Source: Paenibacillus herberti
GTDB taxonomy: Bacteria > Bacillota > Bacilli > Paenibacillales > Paenibacillaceae
Length of the DNA: 32,630 bases
Reading direction: 5' to 3'
NCBI RefSeq assembly: GCF_002233675.1
Contig: NZ_NMUQ01000001.1
Span: 905,298 to 937,927, forward strand
Shown in pieces: positions 1 through 7,739 of this stretch. A model generated the notes under the pieces. That model was not told the DNA's origin. It did not search any database and saw only the letters and a list, made by a program, of their open reading frames with translations. Position 1 is the stretch's first letter; every line of letters begins with the position of its first letter. The position numbers and the translations under genes were made by a program.

Positions 1-590
1 AGATGGGCAAACAAAGCGACATTCAGGCCGGTTATTACTGGCAGACGGCGCGTGGCATTGATCCCAGCCCGGTCGTCACCGGCATTCGGCATGAGCTGAA
101 GTCGGTTGGCCACGGCAAGGCGCTGCGCTGGCGGATGTACCGCTGCCTATCTGACATTGAGGTTGTGCTGCTGGAGCTCGTGGTCGAGGTATGCCAGCGC
201 ATGAGGAGACACGGTTTTATGGGATCTGTCGTTGCTGTCGACGCGATGGAAACCGACGGTGAGCGCGCGATGGGATTCAGCCGCCAGCTGACGCTGTCGC
301 AGCCGACCTCGCTGACGCATGAGGTCGCTGCGGCGGTGCGGGAGCTGTTCGTCCGCCATTGGAGCGGACTGCCGGTCGGCAGGCTGAGCGTAACCCTTTC
401 GGGTCTGACGGACGACAGCGTTATGCAGCTGACTTTGTTTGAGGACCGGGCGCGCGCCTATGACAAGGAGAAGATGGTTGATTTGATCAAACAACGGTTC
501 GGATCGAACGCCATTATGCGAGCTTCTTCCCTGCTGGAAGCAGGCGTGGCGCGTGAACGAGCCGAACAAATTGGGGGGCATTACAAATGA
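1..590 (+). CDS. Y-family DNA polymerase (UvrX/YqjW-like), C-terminal part
   Basis: The reading frame is open at the left edge, so the N-terminal polymerase domain lies outside the window and the ATG at 3 is probably internal. About 195 residues are visible. They begin with the region after the helix-hairpin-helix: a GYYWQ.ARGIDPSPV stretch typical of the UvrX/YqjW branch of the DinB/UmuC family. The little-finger DNA-binding domain follows (roughly residues 25-155, with RQLTLSQPTS and a beta-rich LSVTLSGLTDD segment). Family members perform error-prone translesion synthesis at the replication fork and are often damage-induced or plasmid/phage-borne. The stop codon overlaps the next gene's ATG (ATGA), so the two are translationally coupled. 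The family call is confident; polymerase activity cannot be judged because the catalytic carboxylates are not in the window. Confidence 0.85.
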   Translation, partial: MGKQSDIQAGYYWQTARGIDPSPVVTGIRHELKSVGHGKALRWRMYRCLSDIEVVLLELVVEVCQRMRRHGFMGSVVAVDAMETDGERAMGFSRQLTLSQPTSLTHEVAAAVRELFVRHWSGLPVGRLSVTLSGLTDDSVMQLTLFEDRARAYDKEKMVDLIKQRFGSNAIMRASSLLEAGVARERAEQIGGHYK

Positions 591-1102
591 GCAAGCTGGA
601 TGGCAACGAGCGCTGGAAGTCCAAGATGTTGCTAACGGAGCATGTCGAGCAGTACGATCAGCAGCATGCTACTCAGGGGGCCAAGGTGACCACGGCAGAG
701 GAACGTGTTATGATCCGGGATTATCTTTTGCTGCCCCATATGGAAAAAATGGTTGAGAAAAGCTTGTCAGAGCTCCGGAACTCCGGCAATGTGCTCAGGC
801 GGATTTATTTGCTGGCGGGCCAGCGAGTGCTTGACCGGATTATGAGCGACCAGTTCGATTTGCGCCGGGAGCTGAAAGCCCGTAATATCCGCATTGTGGC
901 GGAGGAGCAGTCGAATGCAATCGTCTACCATCGTTATTACTGCCGGGGGTACGAGGAGCATTTTGGGATGACACGAGAGGTTATGCGCTCGGAGATCAGC
1001 TGGCGGCTGACGCATTATATGGAGGAGCTGGGCGATCTGCTTAAGAGCAATCCCCTGGGGAAGGCCAAGGGGAAGGGGGAGCGGAAGTCAGGGGAGAGAT
1101 GA
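587..1102 (+). CDS. Uncharacterised protein co-transcribed with the Y-family polymerase
   Basis: This 171-residue protein overlaps the polymerase stop by 4 nt and ends at a strong terminator, so it is the last gene of that operon. I do not recognise the family. It is charged and predicted mostly helical, with no signal peptide or membrane segment. Visible features are an ERVMIRDYLLLPHMEKMVEK segment near residue 40, a basic middle region (LRRIYLLAGQRVLDRIM, about 90-106) and a lysine/glycine-rich tail (KAKGKGERKSGER). In Bacillus the gene after yqjW/uvrX is a small YolD-like protein. I could not match this longer protein convincingly to YolD, so it may be a lineage-specific replacement for that partner. 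A role in the damage response is inferred only from the coupling. Confidence 0.75.
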   Translation: MSKLDGNERWKSKMLLTEHVEQYDQQHATQGAKVTTAEERVMIRDYLLLPHMEKMVEKSLSELRNSGNVLRRIYLLAGQRVLDRIMSDQFDLRRELKARNIRIVAEEQSNAIVYHRYYCRGYEEHFGMTREVMRSEISWRLTHYMEELGDLLKSNPLGKAKGKGERKSGER

Positions 1103-1135
1103 AGCGGAGAGCCTGAGTAGGCAACCGCTTTTTTT
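1102..1135 (+). terminator. Rho-independent terminator of the uvrX-like operon
   Basis: The arms AAGCGG (1102-1107) and CCGCTT (1125-1130) pair perfectly, with an inner GCCT/AGGC stem, followed by an uninterrupted T run. It begins at the last base of the upstream stop codon. The broken arsC remnant on the other strand ends inside this structure. Confidence 0.85.
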
Positions 1136-1298
1136 AGATAACAGGGCAATGTTCATCAGCGTGACCGCAAAGTATAATTATGTAGTCAGCACGATTGAGA
1201 ATCTCCGGATCTATGACATTTGAAGTATGGCTTGAAATATCGATGTCAGCCTCCTTCATCGTTGCTACTGCACGAGGATTTAAGCCATGCGCTTTTAC
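1134..1298 (-). pseudogene. arsC: Truncated arsenate reductase (arsC) remnant
   Basis: About 54 residues match the middle of thioredoxin-coupled arsenate reductase: [26 protein letters not shown], and [16 protein letters not shown]. Missing are the N-terminal phosphatase loop with the catalytic Cys (CTGNSCRSQMAEGW in the family, about 38 residues) and everything after the CGxAxxxCP segment. That segment runs into a stop within the upstream operon's terminator. The remnant therefore cannot be a functional reductase. In the other frame the same DNA encodes the last residues of the arsB product, so arsB and arsC have been joined by a deletion that removed the arsC start. The conserved CGH...CP pair marks the redox cysteines, which makes the identification firm despite the short length. 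Confidence 0.85.
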
Positions 1299-2685
1299 TT
1301 TTCTTTCCGAATTGAACCTTATTAAAGATAAGTAAGGCAAGAACAGCTACAACTAAAATAGCTGCGATGATGACCCAGCTATTTATGCTGACGGAATCAA
1401 TCACCAATAACCATAAATACAATCCCAGAAGTGTTATGAAAAGTGTAGGAATGGTCAGCATGATGCCAACTTTAAAGTAGTAACCCCAGCCTATTTTGAC
1501 GCCTTTTTGAGACAGCACATGAAGCCACAGCAGGGTAGCAAGTGAACCGATTGGCGTGATTTTAGGACCCAAATCAGAACCAATGACATTGGCGTAAATT
1601 AACGATTCTCTAATAATACCTTCAGTCGAGGTGCCTTTAATCGCCAGAGCATTGATCATGACAGTTGGCATGTTATTCATGATGGACGACAAGACAGCGG
1701 CGATAAAACCAGCACCAACCGTCGAAAGGAATAGCCCTTGCTCACTAACCCACTGGAATACTTTCCCTAGTTCGTCGGTGAGCCCCACATTACGCAATCC
1801 GTAAACGACGACATACATGCCAATTGAAAACACAACAACTGCCCAAGGTGCGCCTTTTACCAATTTCCATGTATGGATGGCAGGACTCTGTCTTGCAAAG
1901 AACAAAAACAAGATGGCGGCAGCGCCTGCGACTATAGAAACCGGAACATGAATGAACTCACTTAGCATATAAGCAACTAACAGCACACCGAGAACGACCC
2001 AGGACAGACGAAACAAACGAATGTCTTTAATTGCGTCTTTAGGTTTCTGGAGCTGTTTTAAGTCATAGTTCATTGGAATGTTTTTACGGAAGTAAAAGAA
2101 CAAAACCAATAAACTAGCCACGATTGAGAAAAGAGTAGGGACAATCATTCGGCTTGCATATTCAACAAAGGAAATTCCGAAAAAGTCCGATGATACAATG
2201 TTTACAAGATTACTTATGACTAAGGGGAGCGAGGCCGTGTCCGAAATAAAGCCACTGGCCATGATGAATGGTAGAATCATACGATCGTCAAACTTCAAAG
2301 CCCTAACCATGGAGAGCACGATAGGTGTCAAAATTAGCGCAGCCCCATCATTTGAAAAGAATGTCGTTACGGCAGCTCCCAGCAAAATAACATACATGTA
2401 CATCAGCTGACCGTTTCCTCCAGCAAAACGTGCCATGTGTAAAGCGGCCCACTCAAAAAATCCAATTTCATCGAGAATTAGTGAGATTAGGATGATGGCG
2501 ACGAACGTAAGCGTGGCGTTCCATACCATTTGTGTAACATCCCAGACATCAGTAAAATTGACTACGCCGAAGAGCAAGGCAATAATGGCGCCGCCAGCAG
2601 CGGACCATCCAATATTAAGCCCTCTTGGCTGCCAAATGACGAATACCAACGTCACAAGGAAGATGATTGATGCAATAGCTAACAT
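1246..2685 (-). CDS. arsB: Arsenite efflux permease ArsB, with abnormal C-terminus
   Basis: A 479-residue ArsB-type (ArsB/NhaD superfamily) integral membrane protein that exports arsenite or antimonite. The match runs from the N-terminal [19 protein letters not shown] to [20 protein letters not shown] and [12 protein letters not shown]. It also includes [34 protein letters not shown] and [17 protein letters not shown], all family hallmarks. Well-known ArsB proteins are about 430 residues and end near that last helix. This one has about 50 extra residues: one more hydrophobic segment ([20 protein letters not shown]) and a tail, [16 protein letters not shown], which is arsC DNA read in the wrong frame. 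A good ribosome binding site (AGGAGGT on the minus strand) lies 12 nt after the arsR stop. The permease core looks intact, but its repressor and partner are both broken. Confidence 0.9.
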   Translation of the reverse strand: MLAIASIIFLVTLVFVIWQPRGLNIGWSAAGGAIIALLFGVVNFTDVWDVTQMVWNATLTFVAIILISLILDEIGFFEWAALHMARFAGGNGQLMYMYVILLGAAVTTFFSNDGAALILTPIVLSMVRALKFDDRMILPFIMASGFISDTASLPLVISNLVNIVSSDFFGISFVEYASRMIVPTLFSIVASLLVLFFYFRKNIPMNYDLKQLQKPKDAIKDIRLFRLSWVVLGVLLVAYMLSEFIHVPVSIVAGAAAILFLFFARQSPAIHTWKLVKGAPWAVVVFSIGMYVVVYGLRNVGLTDELGKVFQWVSEQGLFLSTVGAGFIAAVLSSIMNNMPTVMINALAIKGTSTEGIIRESLIYANVIGSDLGPKITPIGSLATLLWLHVLSQKGVKIGWGYYFKVGIMLTIPTLFITLLGLYLWLLVIDSVSINSWVIIAAILVVAVLALLIFNKVQFGKKSKSAWLKSSCSSNDEGG

Positions 2686-2697
2686 GTTACCTCCTGG

Positions 2698-2988
2698 TCA
2701 GTCGCATTTAATTCCCGAGCGCTTAGAAATCTCTTCCTTCATGGAAGGAAGCTGCTGCATAATACCTATTAGATAGGGTTTGTTTTCTACATTCAAAGAA
2801 TAATAGATCCATTGACCGCGTCTTGCTTCATTGACTAGACCACCAAGCTTTAACTTTCTTAAATGTTGGCTCACATTTGGTTGTGTAGTTTGCAAAATAT
2901 CGACAATGTCACATACACACAGTTCCTTCTCTTTCAATATTATGGAGAAGCTTGGCATGAGACGTGAAGGGCATTTCCAAAAATGCAT
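2698..2988 (-). pseudogene. arsR: N-terminally truncated ArsR-family repressor, chimeric 5' end
   Basis: From about residue 17 the protein matches Ars[16 protein letters not shown] (the ELCVC metal-sensing motif in helix 3), [19 protein letters not shown] (recognition helix) and [11 protein letters not shown] (wing). The first 25 or so residues of the family, the KALGDPTRLRIL helix, are absent. The first 17 residues here are instead the antisense of an acetyltransferase fragment on the plus strand. Family members are dimers that dissociate from DNA on arsenite binding. The lost N-terminal helix contributes to dimerisation, so function is doubtful. No convincing promoter or ribosome binding site is visible upstream of the junction near 2938-2941. 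The gene could still be read through as a chimera, but I regard it as broken. Confidence 0.8.
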
Positions 2989-3106
2989 TCCCCATGCAGA
3001 TGGATGGTGGGATGAATATTATTATGCTATTTTGCGAGAGGAGTGGGAGCAATTGCAAATAGAGCCGCGCGAATCCTCGATTATTAAACAGGAGGTGCCG
3101 GAGTGA
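2938..3106 (+). pseudogene. C-terminal fragment of a GNAT (RimJ/RimL-type) acetyltransferase
   Basis: The plus-strand reading [14 protein letters not shown] and [16 protein letters not shown] is the typical C-terminal end of RimJ/RimL-like GNAT N-acetyltransferases: the KLGM.rEG strand-helix turn followed by the W.De..Yail..eW beta strand. The N-terminal two thirds of the domain, including the acetyl-CoA binding loop, is missing. Homology starts just where ArsR homology on the opposite strand stops (about 2938-2941). The frame stays open leftward only through antisense arsR sequence. The fragment ends with a TGA at 3104-3106. It is a breakpoint relic and cannot encode an active enzyme. Confidence 0.8.
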
Positions 3107-3225
3107 GTTCGATTCAGAAGTACATAAGCTGACCCTTGCCAATCGGAAATTGAGGCGATAAAAAAGGCGTTAGGCATTTGCCTGGACTGGAAAATGGCCC
3201 TGATCGTCTTTAGCATAAGCTGGAT

Positions 3226-3279
3226 AAAACCCCTCTCTTCTGCCCAGAATAAGGTCATTCTGGATAAGGGAGGGGTTTT
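3226..3279 (+). promoter_or_regulatory. Hairpin covering the ribosome binding site of the germination operon
   Basis: AAAACCCCTC (3226-3235) pairs perfectly with GAGGGGTTTT (3270-3279), and an inner stem CCAGAAT/ATTCTGG (3244-3250/3257-3263) closes the loop. The 3' arm contains GGGAGGGG, the best ribosome binding site for the TTG start at 3281. The structure could act as a translational block. It could also be a decayed terminator of whatever lay upstream before the ars rearrangement, since only four T residues follow the stem. Confidence 0.6.
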
Positions 3280-3280
3280 C

Positions 3281-4930
3281 TTGTCGGCTTCTAAAGGAAA
3301 AAAAGGCGGATCGGCGGCTGGTGGCAGCGGCGGCGGTCGCCAGGGAAATAGCAGCGGGACCAAGCCCCCTCCCTTGGGAAGGAGAGTCACGGCGACACCG
3401 CTCAGCCTCTCGCTGGCGGTCAACGCTCATGCGATTCGGAAGCAGTTCAGCGATTCTGCGGACTTGCGTCTACGTATGACGGCTTCGCCCGCGGCGCCTG
3501 GAATTCGACTGGCTGTACTGTATTTGCAAGGAATCGTAGACGAGAACAACATCCGCGAAAACATTCTCGACAAGCTGCAGTCCGCTAGTGCCATAGAGGT
3601 AGCGCCGCGAGGAAGCAAGGCCGGAGACATCTGCAGTCGTCTTCGTTCGGAGGTCATAACCTCGGGCTTGACCGAGTCGGTCACGACGTTGGAGCGCGCG
3701 CTCGATGCGCTGCTGCTGGGCTGCTGTCTCGTGCTGATCGACGGTAGTGGTGAAGTGTTGGCGGCCGAGGCTTCCGGGGGTTCGGTACGAGCAATTGCCG
3801 AGCCGACCTCGCAGACGGTCATCCGGGGGCCGCAACAAGGCTTCACGGAGTCGCTTAGCACGAGTATCGGCCAGATTCGCCGCATTATTCGCTCCGAGCA
3901 ACTGATTGTCGAGACGCAACGAATAGGCCGCCAAACCTGTACAGAGGTCTCGCTGATCTATATGAAGGGCACGGCACGCCCGGAAATGGTAGATGAGGCG
4001 CGTCGCCGACTTTCTGAGATCGATGTGGATGGGATCGTCGACAGTGGTTATATCGAGGAGTACATTCAGGATAAAACCTTTACCTTTTTCCCAACATTGA
4101 TCAGTTCGGAACGACCGGATCAGGCGGCAGCTTATCTGCTGGAGGGACATTTCGCTATTATCGTGGACGGAAGCCCGTTTGCGCTGCTCGCGCCGGTCAC
4201 CTTCTTTCGTTTCTTCCAATCGCCAGAGGATTATTATCAACGCTTCGACATCGCAAGCTTCCTGAGGATCATCCGCATGAGCGCCTTTCTGATTACGCTC
4301 CATCTGCCGGCGATCTACATCGCGATAACGACCTTCCATCAGGAAATGATGCCGACTAATCTGTTGATCAGCCTGTCTGCCCAACGGGAGGGCGTGCCAT
4401 TTCCGGCACTTGTGGAGGCGCTGATCATGGAGCTGACCTTCGAGGTGCTGCGCGAGGCGGGCGTGCGCATGCCGAAAGTAATCGGTCCGGCGATTTCCAT
4501 CGTCGGCGCGCTTGTCATCGGTACTGCTACCGTGCAGGCCGGGCTTGTATCCGCGGCGATGGTCATCATCGTCGCATTCACGGCGATCTCAAGCTTCGTC
4601 GCCCCGCAGATGAACATCGCAAACGCCGCCCGCCTGATGCGCTTTCTGTTCATGATCAGCGCCGGCATGTTCGGTTTTTTCGGTATTATCTCGATCGACC
4701 TGATTCTGATCATCCATCTGGCGGGCCTGCATTCCTTCGGTGTCCCTTATCTGTCTCCGATGGCACCGTGGATCAAAGGCAGCTGGCGCGATACGATTTT
4801 GCGGATGCCGCGCTGGAGCATGAAGCTGCGGCCGGCGATAGCGCAAGATGGTAATCGGAAGCGTCAAGCGAGCGGTCAGCCAGAGGACCAGCAAAAAGTG
4901 GACCAGCAGTTAAAGGGGCAAAAGCCATGA
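3281..4930 (+). CDS. GerA-family spore germination receptor, A subunit
   Basis: The A subunit of a germinant receptor in the spore inner membrane, forming a complex with B and C subunits that senses nutrients. I chose TTG 3281 because GGGAGGGG lies just upstream. An in-frame ATG at 3194 has no ribosome binding site and would place a hairpin inside the coding sequence. The protein (about 549 residues from this start) has a Ser/Gly/Lys-rich N-terminal tail, then the soluble domain (GIVDENNIRENILDKLQ, VTTLERALDALLLGCCLVLIDG). Next comes the conserved FTESLSTSIGQIRRIIRSEQL block, and then the hydrophobic half with PAIYIAITTFHQEMMPTNLL, ISIVGALVIGTATVQAGLVS and SSFVAPQ. The A-C-B gene order resembles B. 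subtilis gerK. Overlap with the next gene is 4 nt. No clear sigma-G promoter was found upstream. Confidence 0.9.
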   Translation: MSASKGKKGGSAAGGSGGGRQGNSSGTKPPPLGRRVTATPLSLSLAVNAHAIRKQFSDSADLRLRMTASPAAPGIRLAVLYLQGIVDENNIRENILDKLQSASAIEVAPRGSKAGDICSRLRSEVITSGLTESVTTLERALDALLLGCCLVLIDGSGEVLAAEASGGSVRAIAEPTSQTVIRGPQQGFTESLSTSIGQIRRIIRSEQLIVETQRIGRQTCTEVSLIYMKGTARPEMVDEARRRLSEIDVDGIVDSGYIEEYIQDKTFTFFPTLISSERPDQAAAYLLEGHFAIIVDGSPFALLAPVTFFRFFQSPEDYYQRFDIASFLRIIRMSAFLITLHLPAIYIAITTFHQEMMPTNLLISLSAQREGVPFPALVEALIMELTFEVLREAGVRMPKVIGPAISIVGALVIGTATVQAGLVSAAMVIIVAFTAISSFVAPQMNIANAARLMRFLFMISAGMFGFFGIISIDLILIIHLAGLHSFGVPYLSPMAPWIKGSWRDTILRMPRWSMKLRPAIAQDGNRKRQASGQPEDQQKVDQQLKGQKP

Positions 4931-6324
4931 GGCGCTGGTGTATGAAGCGAGAAGCGGGGCTCCGCCATGGGGAACAGCCCGGCATATTGAGTCTGTTCCG
5001 ACGCAAGGCTGAGCACCTGGAATTTCTCAGTCATCTGCTGCCGAAGTCGCGTCCAAGCTTGTTACGCCGTCTGCAACCGAAGCTACGTCCAAGTTCGCTC
5101 CACCGTTTACCGGCGCTGTTGTTGATCCCAGCACTTCTTCTACTGGGACCGGCAGGCTGCTGGGATCGGCAGGAGCTCAATGAACTGGGTATCATTTCGG
5201 CTACGGGAGTGGATTTGACGGATACCGGTAGATGGGAGGTCAGCTACCAATTGGTCATTCCCAACGCGATTTCGGCGCAGGGAGCCTACGTTGGGGGCTC
5301 CTCTTCTCCGGTCAATGTGTTTACGAGCGTTGGAGACAGCTTCAGGGGAGCTGTCTCCAGGACGACCCAAGAAATGTCGCGGCGGGTTTATTTCAGCCAT
5401 AACCAGGTTGTCGTCATCAGCGAAGAGGCGGCTCGAAGGGGTATTAATAACCTGATGGAAGCCTATATGCGCAACGGGGATTCCAGGGAGACGGTCACGG
5501 TGCTCGTGACAGAGGGCAGCGCAAGGACCATCCTGGAGCAATTGCTGCCGATGGAGAGGATTTCAGGTGTCGGCATCAATCGCCTGATCACGCTGGAAGA
5601 AAAGTATGGCGGTAATTTCCGGCAGATTAGTATGTTCGAAATGATGCAGGACTTGCTTAGTCCGGTGCATATTACCGCAGTGCCCGGCATCGGCCTGAGC
5701 GGCTCCGGCGCAGCGGTTGACACCGTTGATGCCGCCAAAACAACGCACACGGGAGCGAAGGTTCGGCTGCAGAAGGTGGCCATATTTAAGAACAACAAGC
5801 TCGCTGGCTGGCTGAGTACGCATGAGAACCGCGGCCTGCTGTGGGTCACAAACAGGGTGAAGGGATCGACCGTATCATTTCCTTGCCAGGGAGAGCGGCA
5901 GAAGCTCAACAGCATCCGTCTGAAGAAACAGAAGACCCGCGTCACACCAGTGAGAAAAGGATCCGGCTGGCTGATGAAAATTGAGTCGAAAGCTACGGGC
6001 GTACTGATGGAATACAATTGCCCGGGATCGATGAGAAAGCCGCAGGATTTATTGCCGGTGGAAGCGAGCATTGAAGCGGAGTTGAAACGCGATATGGAGG
6101 ATGGCATCCTAGCGGCTCAGCGACTGAAGGCTGATGCCGCCGGTTTTGGAAATTTGCTGCACCTGAAGCACAAAGAAGAATGGAAACAGATCGAGAGTGA
6201 CTGGAACGAGCGAGGATTCCCGAAGGTTGAGATCGAAATATCGGTGCACGTTAAGCTGGCCAAGACGGGCCGCAGCATCGAGTCGTACAATGAGGCATTC
6301 GAAAAAAGCCGCAAGAAGGAGTGA
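4927..6324 (+). CDS. GerC-family germination lipoprotein with unusually long N-terminus
   Basis: The C subunit of the germinant receptor, a lipoprotein anchored on the outer face of the spore inner membrane. The lipobox LLLLGPAGC places the lipidated Cys at residue 78, followed by the family signature WDRQELNELGIISATGVD. Further matches are RRVYFSHNQVVVISEEAARRG, MEAYMRNGDSRETVTVLV and the C-terminal domain ending near NEAFEKSRKK. GerC proteins normally begin about 20 residues before the lipid Cys. Here about 77 residues precede it, rich in Arg and Pro and containing a 12-residue tandem repeat. The ATG overlapping the gerA stop is the obvious coupled start. An internal start closer to the signal segment has no visible ribosome binding site. 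The cytoplasmic extension is therefore probably real or recently acquired. Confidence 0.9.
   Translation: MRRWCMKREAGLRHGEQPGILSLFRRKAEHLEFLSHLLPKSRPSLLRRLQPKLRPSSLHRLPALLLIPALLLLGPAGCWDRQELNELGIISATGVDLTDTGRWEVSYQLVIPNAISAQGAYVGGSSSPVNVFTSVGDSFRGAVSRTTQEMSRRVYFSHNQVVVISEEAARRGINNLMEAYMRNGDSRETVTVLVTEGSARTILEQLLPMERISGVGINRLITLEEKYGGNFRQISMFEMMQDLLSPVHITAVPGIGLSGSGAAVDTVDAAKTTHTGAKVRLQKVAIFKNNKLAGWLSTHENRGLLWVTNRVKGSTVSFPCQGERQKLNSIRLKKQKTRVTPVRKGSGWLMKIESKATGVLMEYNCPGSMRKPQDLLPVEASIEAELKRDMEDGILAAQRLKADAAGFGNLLHLKHKEEWKQIESDWNERGFPKVEIEISVHVKLAKTGRSIESYNEAFEKSRKKE
5041..5112 (+). repeat. 36-nt imperfect tandem duplication inside gerC
   Basis: Two adjacent 36-nt copies (5041-5076 and 5077-5112) encode PKSRPSLLRRLQ and PKLRPSSLHRLP. 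Both begin CCGAAG and share CGTCCAAG and CCGT blocks in register. The duplication lies just before the lipoprotein signal segment and explains part of the extra length of the N-terminus. Confidence 0.75.
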
Positions 6325-6330
6325 GCCAGG

Positions 6331-7443
6331 ATGGGGAAGGAAACAAGCAGCGTGAGTGCGGGCCAAATCGCGATTTTTATCATGATGTTCAGCATCGGCA
6401 GCACGCCGATGTTCCAGCTTGGCACCGATGCCAAGCAGGATTCATGGATCGCGCTTGCTGCTGCCGCTGTGGCCGGTCTTGGGATGTTATGGGTGTACCG
6501 GACGCTGCAGAATCGGGCTCCGGAAGAGGATATGGGTGGACTGCTCAAGCTGCATTTCGGCAAAGTGATAGGGATCGTGCTCGGGGTGGCAATGAGCCTG
6601 CTGTTCGCTTATGAATCTATGCGCAATGTACGAGATTTCGGCGAGCTGACCCTAAGCACCCTGCTGCCGCAGACACCGATGTGGTGCGTCATGCTGATTA
6701 TAACGGGAATCGCCTATTATACGGTTTCCAAAGGGTTGACGACCTTTTTTCGTATCACGCAAATTTTGCTTCCAGTATTAGTCGGCAGCTATGGTCTGCT
6801 GCTCTTGCTGCTGCTTATTGGCGGGCTGATCGACCCGCAACGGTTGCAGCCGGTGCTGGAAAATGGTATCGGGCCGGTGTTGAAGACGGCTTTTCCCGAT
6901 CTACTGTCGTTTCCATTTAATCAGGTGATCGTACTGCTCGTTTTCTGGAAGTACGCCACAGGCAGTAAAAAGACGGGGGCCGCTTCATATACCGCCTATA
7001 TCGCCGTGGCTCTTTTTCTTATCGCTGTAAACGCGGTTATCATGATGGTGCTCGGTCCGGCACTGACTGAGCTCAAAACGCTGCCGACGCTGGAGGCTGT
7101 TGTACTGATCCGACTGGCCAACTTTATTGAGCGGCTGGACATTTTGGTCACGATGCTTCTATATATCGGTTTATATGTAAAAATAGCGGGTATGTATTTC
7201 GCCTCTGTGCTGCTGCTCCGCTCTTGCTGCAAAGTGCCCCTGAAAGTAGGCGCGCTAGCGATAGCACCGCTGATCTATGCCGCGTCTTTTCTGGAGCCGA
7301 CCAACACCTACCATCTATGGGCTGGACTTGAGATGTCGGTCAAGATGACACCGTTCTTTCAAATCGTGCTGCCGCTCCTGATGCTCATAATCGGAATCGG
7401 ATGGGTCAAGCGCAAGGCCGAGCGTCAGAAGGCATCGCCATAA
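6331..7443 (+). CDS. GerB-family spore germination permease (B subunit)
   Basis: A 370-residue integral membrane protein of the APC-superfamily spore germination branch, with about ten hydrophobic segments. It starts 6 nt after the gerC stop with AAGGAG at 6314-6319. The N-terminal SAGQIAIFIMMFSIGSTPMF, the middle GLTTFFRITQILLPVLVG and the FNQVIVLLVFWKYA region fit GerB proteins. These form the likely germinant-binding membrane subunit. Length is normal (about 360-370) and the frame is intact. With the A and C genes it forms a complete receptor operon; no fourth D-type gene follows, and a new promoter begins within 20 nt of its stop. Confidence 0.9.
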   Translation: MGKETSSVSAGQIAIFIMMFSIGSTPMFQLGTDAKQDSWIALAAAAVAGLGMLWVYRTLQNRAPEEDMGGLLKLHFGKVIGIVLGVAMSLLFAYESMRNVRDFGELTLSTLLPQTPMWCVMLIITGIAYYTVSKGLTTFFRITQILLPVLVGSYGLLLLLLLIGGLIDPQRLQPVLENGIGPVLKTAFPDLLSFPFNQVIVLLVFWKYATGSKKTGAASYTAYIAVALFLIAVNAVIMMVLGPALTELKTLPTLEAVVLIRLANFIERLDILVTMLLYIGLYVKIAGMYFASVLLLRSCCKVPLKVGALAIAPLIYAASFLEPTNTYHLWAGLEMSVKMTPFFQIVLPLLMLIIGIGWVKRKAERQKASP

Positions 7444-7458
7444 TTCGACAGCGAACCG

Positions 7459-7486
7459 TTGCAAAAGATGCCTGCTCTGTTATAAT
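7459..7486 (+). promoter_or_regulatory. Sigma-A promoter of the thiamine-precursor uptake operon
   Basis: TTGCAA (7459-7464) and a perfect TATAAT (7481-7486) are separated by 16 nt, directly upstream of the TPP riboswitch. Transcription would start near 7493, just before the aptamer. Confidence 0.8.
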
Positions 7487-7502
7487 GGCACTATTGACAA
7501 CC

Positions 7503-7597
7503 GCATAGCTGGGGAGCTGGCGCACGCTGGCTGAGAGGGGAGAAGCATCCCGACCCATACACCTGATCTGGATAATGCCAGCGTAGGAACCGTATGC
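7503..7597 (+). promoter_or_regulatory. TPP (THI-box) riboswitch aptamer
   Basis: The conserved elements are in order: GGGGAGC at 7511-7517, the pyrimidine-sensing CTGAGAGG core at 7531-7538, GACCC, then ACCTGATCTGGATAATGCC (7561-7579) and AGCGTAGGAA. The closing P1 helix is GCATA (7503-7507) with TATGC (7593-7597). Thiamine pyrophosphate binding would favour the downstream terminator and shut off the thiY operon. Confidence 0.97.
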
Positions 7598-7656
7598 AGC
7601 CGCATCATGCCGCTACCCTTTGAGGGGGCGACCTCTGGTCCAACTGTGATTTCATC

Positions 7657-7689
7657 AAGACGTTTTCCTTACGGAAGACGTCTTTTTTT
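7657..7689 (+). terminator. Riboswitch-controlled intrinsic terminator
   Basis: AAGACGTTTTCC (7657-7668) pairs with GGAAGACGTCTT (7673-7684), with one G-T pair and a TTAC loop, followed by a T tract to 7689. It lies 60 nt after the aptamer and 51 nt before the thiY start, the standard layout for transcriptional attenuation by TPP. Confidence 0.9.
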
Positions 7690-7739
7690 GTCGTCCTGGC
7701 ATTGGTGTAGCGGTACATAGAAGAAAGCAGGGGATAGGC

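Noticed and set aside
3194-3280. ATG 3194 as the GerA start
   Set aside because: No ribosome binding site, and it would place an entire hairpin inside the coding region and add residues unlike the family. TTG 3281 has a strong site.
3470-4384. Long minus-strand frame of 304 codons opposite the GerA gene
   Set aside because: It is a shadow of the GerA coding sequence: GC-rich third positions, no domain, and the plus-strand product is an unmistakable family member.
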